Both the position numbers and the translations under genes were made by a program. Below the pieces are notes generated by a model, which made no database searches, was not told the DNA's origin, and saw only the letters and a program-made list of their open reading frames with translations. This document shows positions 14,685-23,281 of a stretch of 33,436 nucleotides of DNA, piece by piece. How positions within the stretch are numbered: the first letter of the stretch is position 1; the number at the start of each line of letters is the position of its first letter. This stretch comes from Burkholderia sp. Ax-1719 (GTDB lineage: Bacteria; Pseudomonadota; Gammaproteobacteria; Burkholderiales; Burkholderiaceae), in contig NZ_VWWJ01000049.1 of assembly GCF_011753055.1 (NCBI RefSeq), positions 1 through 33,436 on the forward strand, written 5' to 3'.

Positions 14685-15998
14685 ATGTCACCCGCTTCCC
14701 CTTCCTCACCGCCGCCCGATGACGCCCCCGCCGATACCGCTTTCGCGCCCGCCGCGATCGCGCATACGGATGGCGATTCAGACGCCGCGCCGCGCGGCCA
14801 CGCCGTACGCGCGCTGATCGCTTCGGTGCTGGGCTATGCGATGGACGGCTTCGATCTGTTGATGCTCGGCTTCATGCTGCCCGCCATCGGCGCGGATCTG
14901 CATTTGAGCGGCGCGCAGTCCGGAGCGCTCGTCACCTGGACGCTGGTGGGGGCCGTGGTGGGCGGCATCGTGTTCGGCCTGCTGTCCGATCGCTTTGGCC
15001 GCGTGCGCGTGCTGACCTGGACGATCCTGCTGTTCGCGGTCTTTACGGGCATGTGCGCGCTCGCACGCGGCTACACCGACCTGCTGATCTACCGCACGAT
15101 CGCGGGCATTGGCCTGGGCGGCGAATTTGGCATTGGCATGGCGCTGGTCGCCGAGGCGTGGCCCGCGCGGCTGCGCGCGCGGGCGTCTTCGTACGTCGGG
15201 CTGGGCTGGCAGGCGGGCGTGCTCGCGGCCGCGCTGCTTACGCCGTTGCTGCTGCCCGTGATCGGCTGGCGCGGCATGTTCGCGGTTGGCCTGCTGCCCG
15301 CCGTGGCGTCGTTTTTCGTGCGCCGTCAGGTAGAGGAGCCCGAACTGTTCGTCGCGCATCGCGAGCGTGCGGCGCAGGCCGCGCCGCACGACAAGCCGCG
15401 CGCGCTGCGCCTGCTGGTTGCCGACGCCCGCACGGCGCGCGCCAGTCTGGGCGTGGCCGTGCTGTGTTCGGTGCAGAATTTCGGCTACTACGGGCTGATG
15501 ATCTGGCTGCCCGCGTATCTGTCGAAATCCTTTGGCTATTCGCTGACGAAATCTGGGCTCTGGACCGCTGCGACTGTCGCGGGCATGGCGTTCGGCATCT
15601 GGCTGTTTGGCGTGGCCGCCGATCGTTTCGGCCGCCGCCCTGCATTTCTGGCCTATCAGGCGGGCGCGGTGGTGATGGTGTTCGTCTACGCGCATCTGAG
15701 CACGCCGTTCGCGCTGCTGATCGGCGGCGCGGCCATGGGCGTGTTCGTCAACGGCATGATCGGTGGTTATGGCGCGCTGATCTCCGAGCTGTATCCGACC
15801 GCCGCGCGCGCCACGGCGCAGAACGTCCTGTTCAACATCGGGCGCGCCGTGGGCGGCTTCGGGCCGCTCGCGGTCGGGGCGATGGCCGCGAAGTATTCGT
15901 TCACGGCGGCGCTTGGCATGCTGGCCGCGATCTACGTGCTCGATATCCTCGCCACGCTGTTCCTGATTCCCGAGCGGCGCGGCGCAGCGCTCGAATAA
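14685..15998 (+). CDS. MFS transporter, aromatic acid:H+ symporter-like
   Basis: A 437-residue, 12-TM major facilitator. The first TM carries GYAMDGFDLLMLGFMLPAIGADL, whose D-G-F-D motif is typical of the AAHS (aromatic acid:proton symporter) and sugar-acid/metabolite groups. The loop 2-3 MFS motif is GLLSDRFGRVRVL, and the matching motif after TM8 is GVAADRFGRRPAF. RTIAGIGLGGEFGIGMALVAE is also characteristic of the AAHS/sialate-type transporters. The ~40-residue Ser/Pro-rich N-terminus is cytoplasmic. Start chosen at the ATG 14685 with AGGA upstream. The substrate could be an aromatic or other carboxylate; no catabolic gene for it is adjacent. A strong hairpin lies just after the stop. Confidence 0.87.
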   Translation: MSPASPSSPPPDDAPADTAFAPAAIAHTDGDSDAAPRGHAVRALIASVLGYAMDGFDLLMLGFMLPAIGADLHLSGAQSGALVTWTLVGAVVGGIVFGLLSDRFGRVRVLTWTILLFAVFTGMCALARGYTDLLIYRTIAGIGLGGEFGIGMALVAEAWPARLRARASSYVGLGWQAGVLAAALLTPLLLPVIGWRGMFAVGLLPAVASFFVRRQVEEPELFVAHRERAAQAAPHDKPRALRLLVADARTARASLGVAVLCSVQNFGYYGLMIWLPAYLSKSFGYSLTKSGLWTAATVAGMAFGIWLFGVAADRFGRRPAFLAYQAGAVVMVFVYAHLSTPFALLIGGAAMGVFVNGMIGGYGALISELYPTAARATAQNVLFNIGRAVGGFGPLAVGAMAAKYSFTAALGMLAAIYVLDILATLFLIPERRGAALE

Positions 15999-16030
15999 GC
16001 GCCACTCACGTAGCAAGTTTTCGATGTGAC

Positions 16031-16051
16031 GGTGCGGCGCAACGCCGCACC
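16031..16051 (+). terminator. GC-rich hairpin after the MFS gene
   Basis: GGTGCGGCG / CGCCGCACC, a 9-bp perfect stem with a 3-nt loop, 33 nt past the stop. No U-run follows, so it may be a Rho-assisted or 3'-protecting structure rather than a classical terminator. Confidence 0.5.
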
Positions 16052-16413
16052 AGCGGTCCAGCCGGATCGCATCGACTGCCTCGATCACGCAACAAAGGCG
16101 ACACGACGACGCCACAATCGCGTGAATGGCCTTCGGCGCGGCCCGATTTGCGGCGCGCCGCCCGTGTCGCGAACCGCACGCAACATCACACGTCGATTCG
16201 ATAAAAGCGCCGTACGCCGTGCATGTGTCGCGTATGCACCGCACTGGCGCAGCGAGACCGCATCGCACGCGCCCCGACATTCGCGCCGGAAGGCATCCAG
16301 CACAAATCTCCGGTATCAGTCTTTGACCCAAGTCGCCCCGAACATCGTGAGGTGTACACTAATTGCCCCGCTTTTTTGCTGGCGCCGTTTCGCCCGTGAA
16401 CTACCTGGTGATT

Positions 16414-16442
16414 ACGTTCGTGCTGCCGTTGCGCACGAACGT
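16414..16442 (+). repeat. 10-bp perfect inverted repeat in the maeB leader
   Basis: ACGTTCGTGC - 9 nt - GCACGAACGT, about 90 bp upstream of the maeB start. If transcription starts near 16365 it would be a stable hairpin in the 5' UTR; otherwise an operator for a dimeric regulator. Confidence 0.55.
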
Positions 16443-16530
16443 TCATCGAAATACGCAAATCGGCGGGAACAAGAACACTAGTCGAACATAAACATTCCTC
16501 TCTCGTCTCTCACGTCTGGCAGGCCCGAAA

Positions 16531-18804
16531 ATGGATGAACAACTGAAGCAAAGCGCGCTCGCTTATCACCAGAATCCGAAGCCCGGCAAGATCTCGGTCA
16601 CGCCGACCAAACCGCTTTCGAACCAGCTCGATCTTTCGCTCGCGTATTCGCCGGGCGTCGCCGCTGCGTGCGAAGCGATCCACGCCGATCCGCTCGACGC
16701 GCAGAAGTACACCTCGCGCGGCAACCTCGTCGGCGTCGTGACCAACGGCACGGCCGTGCTGGGCCTGGGCAATATCGGCCCGCTCGCGGCCAAGCCGGTG
16801 ATGGAAGGCAAGGGCTGCCTGTTCAAGAAGTTCGCGGGCATCGACGTGTTCGACATCGAACTCGCAGAAAGCGACCCGGACAAGCTGGTCGAAGCCATCG
16901 CCATGCTCGAGCCGACGCTCGGCGGCATCAACCTTGAAGACATCAAGGCGCCCGAGTGCTTCTACATCGAGCAGAAGCTGCGCGAGCGCATGAAGATTCC
17001 CGTCTTCCACGACGACCAGCACGGCACGGCGATCATCGCGTCGGCAGCGATCCTTAACGGCCTGAAGGTCGTGGGCAAGGATCTGGGCAGCATCAAGCTG
17101 GTGTGCTCGGGTGCGGGCGCGGCGGCGATTGCCTGTCTGGATCTGCTGGTGAAGCTCGGCGCGAAGAAGGAAAACATCCTCGTCACGGATTCGAAGGGCG
17201 TGATCTATGAAGGTCGCGGCAACCTCGATCCGTCGAAGCAGCGCTACGCGGCGCACACCGAAGCGCGCACGCTGGCCGACGCCATCAAGGGCGCGGACGT
17301 GTTCCTCGGCTGCTCCAGCGCGGGCGTCCTGAAGGCCGAAATGGTCGTCGAAATGGGCACCACGCCGCTGATCCTGGCGTTGGCGAACCCGGAACCGGAA
17401 ATCCGCCCGGAAGAAGCCAAGCGCGTGCGTCCGGACGCGATCATCGCCACCGGCCGTTCGGACTATCCGAACCAGGTGAATAACGTGCTGTGCTTCCCGT
17501 TCATCTTCCGCGGCGCGCTGGATGTGGGCGCGACCACCATCACGGAAGAAATGAAGCTCGCGTGCGTGCGCGCGATTGCGGAACTCGCCGAAGAAACCGA
17601 TCAGGGCGACGAAGTGGCGAAGGCCTATGAAGGCCACACGCTCGAATTCGGCCCGGAATACCTGATTCCGAAGCCGTTCGATCCGCGTCTGATCATCAAG
17701 ATCGCGCCGGCGGTGGCGCAGGCCGCGATGGATTCGGGTGTGGCGACGCGTCCGATCAAGGACATGGATGCGTACCGGGAAGAGCTCGGCGCAACCGTGT
17801 ACCGCACGGGCATGGTGATGCGTCCGGTGTTCGCGGCAGCGAAGGCCAACAACGCGCGCATCGTGTTCGCGGAAGGCGAAGACGAGCGCGTGCTGCGTGC
17901 CGCGCAATTCGTGCTGACGGAAAAGATTGCTCGTCCGATCATCGTCGGCCGTCCGTCGGTGGTGGAAATGCGTCTGAAGAAGATGGGCTCGAAGCTGCGC
18001 GCGGGCACCGACTTCGAAATCGTCGATCCGGAAGACGATCCGCGCTTCCAGAAGAGCTGGCAGGCGTATCACGAACTGGGCGCGCGCCAGGGCATCACGC
18101 CGGAAGTGGCGAAGGCCTCGATGCGCAAGTTCAACACGCTGATCGGCGCGATCCTCGTGCATCTGGGCGACGCCGACGGCATGGTCTGCGGTCTGCTCAA
18201 CAGCTTCGACTATCACCTGAAGTTTATCGAGCAGGTCTTCGGCAAGGCGAAGGAAGCCGAAAACTACGCGGCGATGAACCTTCTGATGCTGCCGGGCCGC
18301 AACCTGTTCATCAGCGATACCTACGTGAACGAAGTGCCGAGCGCCGAACAGCTCGCCGACATGACGATTCTCGCCGCGCGCGAAATCGAAAAATTCGGCA
18401 TCACGCCGAAGGTCGCGCTGCTGTCGTCGTCGAACTTTGGCAGCGTGCGTTCGTCCACGTCGCAGCGCATGCAGGCTGCGCGCCAGCTGCTCGCAGAACG
18501 CGCGCCGGAACTGGAAGTCGATGGCGAAATGCACGGCGATGCTGCGCTCTCCGAAATGATCCGCAAGCAGTCGTTCCCGGGCACCACGCTCGCGGGCGAA
18601 GCCAACCTGCTGATCATGCCGAACGTGGAAGCCGCGAACATCACGTACAACCTGCTGAAGATGATCGGCGGCGAAGGCGTGACGGTCGGTCCGTTCCTGC
18701 TGGGCGCGTCGAAGCCGGTGCACATCCTCACGCCGGCCGCGACGGTGCGACGCATCATCAACATGACGGCGGTGGCTTCGGCTAACGCCAACGTGGCGAA
18801 GTAA
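16531..18804 (+). CDS. maeB: NADP-dependent malic enzyme fused to a phosphotransacetylase-like domain
   Basis: A 757-residue MaeB-type malic enzyme. It decarboxylates malate to pyruvate with NADP, linking the TCA cycle to pyruvate/acetyl-CoA and making NADPH. The malic enzyme part (~1-425) shows SLAYSPGVAAACEAI, VTNGTAVLGLGNIGPLAAKPVMEGK, FHDDQHGTAIIASAAILNGLKV, the NADP-binding segment VCSGAGAAAIACLDLLVKLG and ALANPEPEI. The second part (~430-757) is a phosphate acetyl/butyryltransferase-like domain (RIVFAEGEDERVLRAAQF; GLLNSFDY; TSQRMQAARQLL). In this family it is regulatory, binding acetyl-CoA, rather than a working transferase. The length is typical. The Shine-Dalgarno is modest (GGCAGG). 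Strong terminator downstream. Confidence 0.96.
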   Translation: MDEQLKQSALAYHQNPKPGKISVTPTKPLSNQLDLSLAYSPGVAAACEAIHADPLDAQKYTSRGNLVGVVTNGTAVLGLGNIGPLAAKPVMEGKGCLFKKFAGIDVFDIELAESDPDKLVEAIAMLEPTLGGINLEDIKAPECFYIEQKLRERMKIPVFHDDQHGTAIIASAAILNGLKVVGKDLGSIKLVCSGAGAAAIACLDLLVKLGAKKENILVTDSKGVIYEGRGNLDPSKQRYAAHTEARTLADAIKGADVFLGCSSAGVLKAEMVVEMGTTPLILALANPEPEIRPEEAKRVRPDAIIATGRSDYPNQVNNVLCFPFIFRGALDVGATTITEEMKLACVRAIAELAEETDQGDEVAKAYEGHTLEFGPEYLIPKPFDPRLIIKIAPAVAQAAMDSGVATRPIKDMDAYREELGATVYRTGMVMRPVFAAAKANNARIVFAEGEDERVLRAAQFVLTEKIARPIIVGRPSVVEMRLKKMGSKLRAGTDFEIVDPEDDPRFQKSWQAYHELGARQGITPEVAKASMRKFNTLIGAILVHLGDADGMVCGLLNSFDYHLKFIEQVFGKAKEAENYAAMNLLMLPGRNLFISDTYVNEVPSAEQLADMTILAAREIEKFGITPKVALLSSSNFGSVRSSTSQRMQAARQLLAERAPELEVDGEMHGDAALSEMIRKQSFPGTTLAGEANLLIMPNVEAANITYNLLKMIGGEGVTVGPFLLGASKPVHILTPAATVRRIINMTAVASANANVAK

Positions 18805-18848
18805 GTGACGAAGTAAGCGTCGACGCGGTTTTAGAGCCGCAGACGTAG

Positions 18849-18889
18849 AAAGGGCGCTTCGTTCGATGAACGAAGCGCCCTTTGTTTTT
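18849..18889 (+). terminator. Rho-independent terminator of maeB
   Basis: A perfect 16-bp stem (AAAGGGCGCTTCGTTC / GAACGAAGCGCCCTTT) with a 3-nt loop, then a T-rich tail (GTTTTT), between the convergent maeB and iorAB genes. Confidence 0.92.
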
Positions 18890-18906
18890 ACAACATCAGG
18901 AAAGCC

Positions 18907-21900
18907 TCAAGCCGCGTGCCGCGCCGCGCCGTTTTCCGGCGAGCGCCACTTCGCGAGCAGCGTCGCCCACTTCGCGCGCGTGGCCTTGAGGTTGTTTTCC
19001 TTCACATGGCCGTAGCCGCGGATCGCATCGGGCAGATTCGCCAGATCGAGCGCCAGCGGCAAATTCGCCTCGCTCAAGCCGCCGATCACCTCGCGCATCA
19101 GCGTTTCATACTCGCCGATCAGCGCGCGTTCGTGGCGGCGTTCCTCGGTGCGGCCAAACGGATCGAGCGCGGTGCCGCGCAGGAACTTGAGCTTCGCGAG
19201 CACGCGCATGGCAGTGAGCATGCGCGGGCCGTACTGCTTCTTCTGCAGATGCCCCTTGTCGTCGTGCTTGGCGAACGAAGGCGGCGCGAGATGGAAGTTG
19301 ATCTTCCAGTCGCCTTCGAAGCTCGCCTTGATCTTCTCGACGAAAGCCGGATCGGCATACAGACGCGCGACTTCGTACTCGTCCTTGTAGGCCATCAGCT
19401 TGTGCAGATTCTTCGCCACGGCTTCGGTGAGCTGCTGCTGGGCGTCGGCGTGATCGAGCTTCGCTTCGGCGCGGCGCACTTCGTCGATAAAGGTGCGATA
19501 ACGCTGCGCGTAGGCCTCGTTCTGATAATCGGCCAGATATTGCGCACGCTTGTCGATCAACGCGTCGAGCGCCTTGGGCGAATGCAGCGAAACGATCTTC
19601 GCGCCCGCGGCGTTTTGATCGGCGACGGGCTTCTTCACGAGCGCGTCCACGGCGGCGCGATCATGCGCGACGCGGCGGCCCCATTCGAACGCGGCCAGGT
19701 TCTTTTCCACCTGCACGGCGTTCAGCTCGATCGCACGAGTGAGCGATTCGTGCGTGAGCGGCAGCCAGCCTTTTTGCCACGCGTAACCGAGCACAAAGGG
19801 GTTCGTGTAGATCGCGTCGCCCAGCAGCGCGAGCGCGTAGCGGTTGGCATCGACGGTCGCGACGTTGTCGACGCCAGCTGCTGCGCGCACATCGGCTTCG
19901 GTGTTGGAGCCCGGGAATTGCCACTGCGGGTTCTTGATGAACTCGGCCGTGGGCGTCGCCGCGCTGTTGAGCACCACATGTGTCTGGCCGACCTGCATGC
20001 GCGACACGCAGTCGTCGCCCGCCGTCACAATGGCGTCGCAGCCGATCACGAGGCTCGCCTCGCCCATCGCGATACGCGTGGCGTGGATGTCCTCGGGGCG
20101 CTTGGCGATCTGCACGTGGCTCATCACCGCGCCGCCTTTCTGCGCGAGACCCGTCACGTCGAGCACGGTCACGCCCTTGGACTCAAGGTGCGCGGCCATG
20201 CCGAGCAGCGCGCCGATCGTCACCACGCCCGTGCCGCCCACGCCCGTCACCAGCACGCCGTAGGGGCGGCCGATGGCGGGGACGTCGGGCGTCGGCACCG
20301 GCGGCATCGATTCAGTGGCGACGCGGTCCGACTTCGGCTTGCGCAACTGGCCGCCTTCGACGGTCACGAAACTCGGGCAGAAGCCCTTCACGCACGAATA
20401 GTCCTTGTTGCAGGTGGACTGGTTGATCTGGCGCTTCGTGCCGAATTCGGTGTCGAGCGGCTCGACGCTCAGGCAGTTCGATTGCACCGAGCAATCGCCG
20501 CAGCCTTCGCATACCGATTCGTTGATGACGACGCGCTTGGCCGGATCCGGATAGGTGCCGCGTTTGCGGCGACGACGCTTTTCCGTGGCGCAGGTCTGGT
20601 CGTAGATCAGAATCGTCGTGCCTTCGATCTCACGCAGTTCGCGCTGCATCGCATCGAGTTGATCGCGATGGTGGATCGTCACGCCCGGTGCGAGCTTCGA
20701 AGCCGCTTCGCCTTCGTACTTCTCAGGATCGTCAGTGACGATCACGATCTTCTTCGCGCCTTCGGACGCCAGTTGATGCGTGATCTGCGGCACGGTCAGC
20801 ACGCCGTCGACCGGCTGGCCACCCGTCATCGCCACCGCGTCGTTGTAGAGGATCTTGTAGGTGATGTTCGCCTTCGAGGCGATGGCCGCGCGGATCGCCA
20901 GCAGACCCGAGTGGAAGTAGGTGCCGTCGCCCAGATTCGCAAATACGTGCTTGTCGTTCGTGAAGGGCGCCTGACCGACCCACGCCACGCCTTCGCCGCC
21001 CATCTGGCTGAAGGTGCTGGTGCTGCGGTCCATCCACACGGTCATGTAGTGGCAGCCGATGCCGGCCATCGCGCGCGAGCCTTCCGGCACGTTGGTCGAC
21101 GTGTTGTGCGGGCAGCCCGAGCAGAACCACGGCTTGCGCTCCACCTGCACGCGCGGCTTGGCGAGCGCGCGTTCCTTCGCTTCGATCACGGCGACGCGGG
21201 CGCCAATGCGCGCGCGCACGTCGGACGGCAGATCGAGCTTGTCCAGACGCGTGGCGATGGCCTTGGCGATGATCGCGGGCGAGAGTTCGTAATGCGCGGG
21301 CAGCAGCCAGTTGCCCATCGGCACCGACCATTCGCCGCCTGCGCCGTCTTTCTCGTCGAACTTGCCGTACACGCGCGGGCGCTGCGCATCGGGCCAGTTG
21401 TACAGCTCTTCCTTGATCGCGTATTCGAGGATCTGGCGTTTTTCTTCGACCACCAGAATCTCTTCCAGACCGCGCGCGAAAGCCTGTGCGCCTTGCGCTT
21501 CGAGCGGCCACACGCAGCCAACCTTATAAAGACGAATGCCGATGCGAGAGCAGGTTTCGTCGTCGAGACCCAGATCGGTGAGCGCCTGGCGCACGTCCAG
21601 ATAGGCTTTGCCGCCCGTCATGATGCCGAAGCGCGCATGCGGCGAATCGATCTCGATGCGGTCGAGCTTGTTGGCGCGCACGTAGGCGAGGCCCGCGTAC
21701 CACTTGTAGTCGAGCAGACGCGCTTCCTGCACCAGCGGCGGATCGGGCCAGCGGATGTTCAGGCCGCCGTCGGGCATCATGAAATCTTCGGGCAGCACGA
21801 TGCGCGTGCGATACGGATCGATTTCGACCGATGCCGACGATTCCACCACGTCGGTCACGCACTTCATCGCCACCCATAGGCCGGAGTAGCGGCTCATCGC

Positions 21901-22503
21901 CCAGCCGTGCAGGCCGAAGTCGAGATATTCCTGCACGTTCGAAGGGAACAGCACCGGCAGGCCGCAGGCCTTGAAGATGTGTTCCGACTGGTGCGCGAGG
22001 GTGGAGGATTTCGCCGCGTGGTCGTCGCCCGCGAGCACCAGTACGCCGCCATGACGCGCCGAACCGGCGGAGTTGCCGTGCTTGAACACGTCGCCGCAAC
22101 GGTCGACGCCGGGGCCTTTGCCGTACCACATCGAAAACACGCCATCGTGTTTCGCCGACGGATACAGGTTCACCTGCTGCGAGCCCCACACGGCGGTCGC
22201 GGCGAGGTCTTCATTGACGCCGGGCTGAAAAACGATTTGATGGGCGGCGAGATGCTGCTTCGCTTTCCAGAGCGACTGATCGAGACCGCCCAGAGGCGAG
22301 CCGCGATAGCCTGAGATGAACCCCGCGGTATTGAGACCGGCGGCCTTGTCGCGTTCCTGTTGCAACATCGGCAGGCGAACCAGCGCCTGGATGCCGCTCA
22401 TATACGCGCGACCGCGTTCGAGGGTGTATTTATCGTCGAGCGTGACGGAAGCGAGTGCGGCTTCAAGCGAAGCGCGCTGACCTGCGTCGAGCGGGGCATT
22501 CAT
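18907..22503 (-). CDS. indolepyruvate:ferredoxin oxidoreductase, IorA-IorB fusion
   Basis: A 1198-residue thiamine-diphosphate enzyme that oxidatively decarboxylates aryl-pyruvates (indolepyruvate, phenylpyruvate) to aryl-acetyl-CoA, passing electrons to a ferredoxin or similar carrier. Order of parts: pyrimidine-binding region (~40-230, FISGYRGSPLGGLDQ), ThDP pyrophosphate region (~450-600, WFCSGCPHNTST, GDGTYFHSGLLAIRAA), 4Fe-4S cysteines (~660-705, CEGCGDC and CNKDYSCVKGFC), IorB-like gamma domain (~745-930, VTGVGGTGVVTIGALLGMAA, DVTGLAQKGGAVMSHV), then the helical C-terminal extension of the proteobacterial fused form. The start at 22503 has GGAGGA 9 nt upstream. In this setting it could feed phenylacetyl-CoA to PaaABCDE encoded 9 kb away (inference). 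Confidence 0.93.
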   Translation of the reverse strand: MNAPLDAGQRASLEAALASVTLDDKYTLERGRAYMSGIQALVRLPMLQQERDKAAGLNTAGFISGYRGSPLGGLDQSLWKAKQHLAAHQIVFQPGVNEDLAATAVWGSQQVNLYPSAKHDGVFSMWYGKGPGVDRCGDVFKHGNSAGSARHGGVLVLAGDDHAAKSSTLAHQSEHIFKACGLPVLFPSNVQEYLDFGLHGWAMSRYSGLWVAMKCVTDVVESSASVEIDPYRTRIVLPEDFMMPDGGLNIRWPDPPLVQEARLLDYKWYAGLAYVRANKLDRIEIDSPHARFGIMTGGKAYLDVRQALTDLGLDDETCSRIGIRLYKVGCVWPLEAQGAQAFARGLEEILVVEEKRQILEYAIKEELYNWPDAQRPRVYGKFDEKDGAGGEWSVPMGNWLLPAHYELSPAIIAKAIATRLDKLDLPSDVRARIGARVAVIEAKERALAKPRVQVERKPWFCSGCPHNTSTNVPEGSRAMAGIGCHYMTVWMDRSTSTFSQMGGEGVAWVGQAPFTNDKHVFANLGDGTYFHSGLLAIRAAIASKANITYKILYNDAVAMTGGQPVDGVLTVPQITHQLASEGAKKIVIVTDDPEKYEGEAASKLAPGVTIHHRDQLDAMQRELREIEGTTILIYDQTCATEKRRRRKRGTYPDPAKRVVINESVCEGCGDCSVQSNCLSVEPLDTEFGTKRQINQSTCNKDYSCVKGFCPSFVTVEGGQLRKPKSDRVATESMPPVPTPDVPAIGRPYGVLVTGVGGTGVVTIGALLGMAAHLESKGVTVLDVTGLAQKGGAVMSHVQIAKRPEDIHATRIAMGEASLVIGCDAIVTAGDDCVSRMQVGQTHVVLNSAATPTAEFIKNPQWQFPGSNTEADVRAAAGVDNVATVDANRYALALLGDAIYTNPFVLGYAWQKGWLPLTHESLTRAIELNAVQVEKNLAAFEWGRRVAHDRAAVDALVKKPVADQNAAGAKIVSLHSPKALDALIDKRAQYLADYQNEAYAQRYRTFIDEVRRAEAKLDHADAQQQLTEAVAKNLHKLMAYKDEYEVARLYADPAFVEKIKASFEGDWKINFHLAPPSFAKHDDKGHLQKKQYGPRMLTAMRVLAKLKFLRGTALDPFGRTEERRHERALIGEYETLMREVIGGLSEANLPLALDLANLPDAIRGYGHVKENNLKATRAKWATLLAKWRSPENGAARHAA

Positions 22504-22925
22504 TATTTGTCTTCCTCCATCCAACCAATCCGATCAATCCGTTGTGGGATCGCCAGAACTTTCGGAGGCCGCAGCATCTTGTGAATGCGTTGGCCGGGCT
22601 CGCCATATTGGCGTCTTTTTTTCGATAGTAGCACTCGGACAAACCCGCCGCTCTGCATCATAAAAGCGGCCAAATCTGACGCTTTGCAGCATTTTTCCTG
22701 ACTGTGGGGCCGTACCACACGAAAGCCTCGTAGGGCCCTTGTAACAAAGGATGTATCTGAATAAGGTCTGACGTAACAACGTGTAAATGTTGCACTATCA
22801 GGGAACCGGTCTTGAATATCCTGTCTAACTCCCTCACTTGAGCGAACTGCGTCGCGCCAACCTTTTTTGGGGCGCTATCGCGGTTTGCTCAGTGAGAGGC
22901 AAGTCTGAAAAAAGGAGTACACAAG
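22504..22925. other. intergenic region between divergent iorAB and a small exported protein gene
   Basis: 422 bp, AT-richer than its surroundings from 22740 to 22840. On the minus strand TTGTTA (22774-22779) and GATACA (22752-22757) with a 16-bp spacer form a possible iorAB promoter. On the plus strand TTGCAC (22790-22795) with GAATAT (22814-22819, 18-bp spacer) is a possible promoter for the small gene. The two would be nearly back to back. No larger repeat or gene seen. Confidence 0.35.
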
Positions 22926-23108
22926 ATGAACAATCGACATATCCAGACCTTCCTGACGGTATCGGCTGCGTTCTTCGCCATGAGCGCGCCCCTGCATGCA
23001 AACGCCCGCACCCAGAGCGCGGCGAATGCATCGACGTCGTGCGCGCAGTACACGCTGTGCGCGAAGGCTGATTCGAACCCGCTGCCGGCCCCGAAGGCCG
23101 AGCGTTAA
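22926..23108 (+). CDS. small exported peptide, 60 aa
   Basis: A 60-residue protein with a Sec signal peptide (FLTVSAAFFAMSAPLHA, cleavage near residue 25) and a short mature part of ~35 residues. Two cysteines six residues apart (CAQYTLC) could form a disulfide in the periplasm. GGAG lies 8-10 nt before the ATG, within an A-rich leader, which supports translation. I do not recognise the family. It lies alone between iorAB (divergent) and hppD (convergent), with a strong terminator after it. Short length limits confidence. Confidence 0.65.
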   Translation: MNNRHIQTFLTVSAAFFAMSAPLHANARTQSAANASTSCAQYTLCAKADSNPLPAPKAER

Positions 23109-23167
23109 GCCGTTCGATCCAGGATCACGACGATGTTGCGCTGATCCGCGCGGCATCCCATTCACCT

Positions 23168-23201
23168 GAATCCGCTGCCGTAGGTGTGCGGCGCCGGATT
23201 C
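23168..23201 (+). repeat. hairpin upstream of the shared terminator
   Basis: GAATCCG (23168-23174) pairs with CGGATTC (23195-23201) around a GC-rich 20-nt loop. It lies between the small exported gene and the terminator and may form part of its 3' UTR. Confidence 0.35.
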
Positions 23202-23208
23202 AAAAACT

Positions 23209-23244
23209 AAAAAGGGCGAAGATCGCGTGATCTTCGCCCTTTTT
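23209..23244. terminator. bidirectional Rho-independent terminator
   Basis: A perfect 16-bp stem (core AGGGCGAAGATC / GATCTTCGCCCT) with a 4-nt GCGT loop and A/T runs on both sides. It ends hppD (minus) and the small exported gene (plus). Confidence 0.94.
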
Positions 23245-23281
23245 GCATTGATCGCCGGGTTATCTCCGGCTTGTCTTCGGC

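Larger units (their letters stand above)
15999..16530. other. 532-bp leader/intergenic region before maeB
   Basis: No credible gene: frames here are Arg-rich and lack ribosome binding sites. It starts with a hairpin after the MFS gene (16031-16051) and ends with the probable maeB promoter area. GTGTACAC (16352-16359) with TACACT as a possible -10 lies ~170 bp upstream of the start. A perfect inverted repeat follows at 16414-16442. Confidence 0.45.

Noticed and set aside
14778..16331. A 517-codon open frame antisense to the MFS gene running into the maeB leader
   Set aside because: Arg/His/Gln-rich composition and no start signal; not protein-like.
16026..16481. A plus-strand frame in the maeB leader
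   Set aside because: Arg-rich, contains the MFS hairpin and the inverted repeat, and has no ribosome binding site.
16510..18723. A 737-codon open frame antisense to maeB
   Set aside because: Same antisense shadow effect; the maeB frame has full family motifs.
18916..21879. A 987-codon open frame on the plus strand, antisense to iorAB
   Set aside because: Its translation is dominated by Arg, His, Ala, Val in the manner of a codon-bias shadow of a GC-rich gene; no ribosome binding site or family motif.
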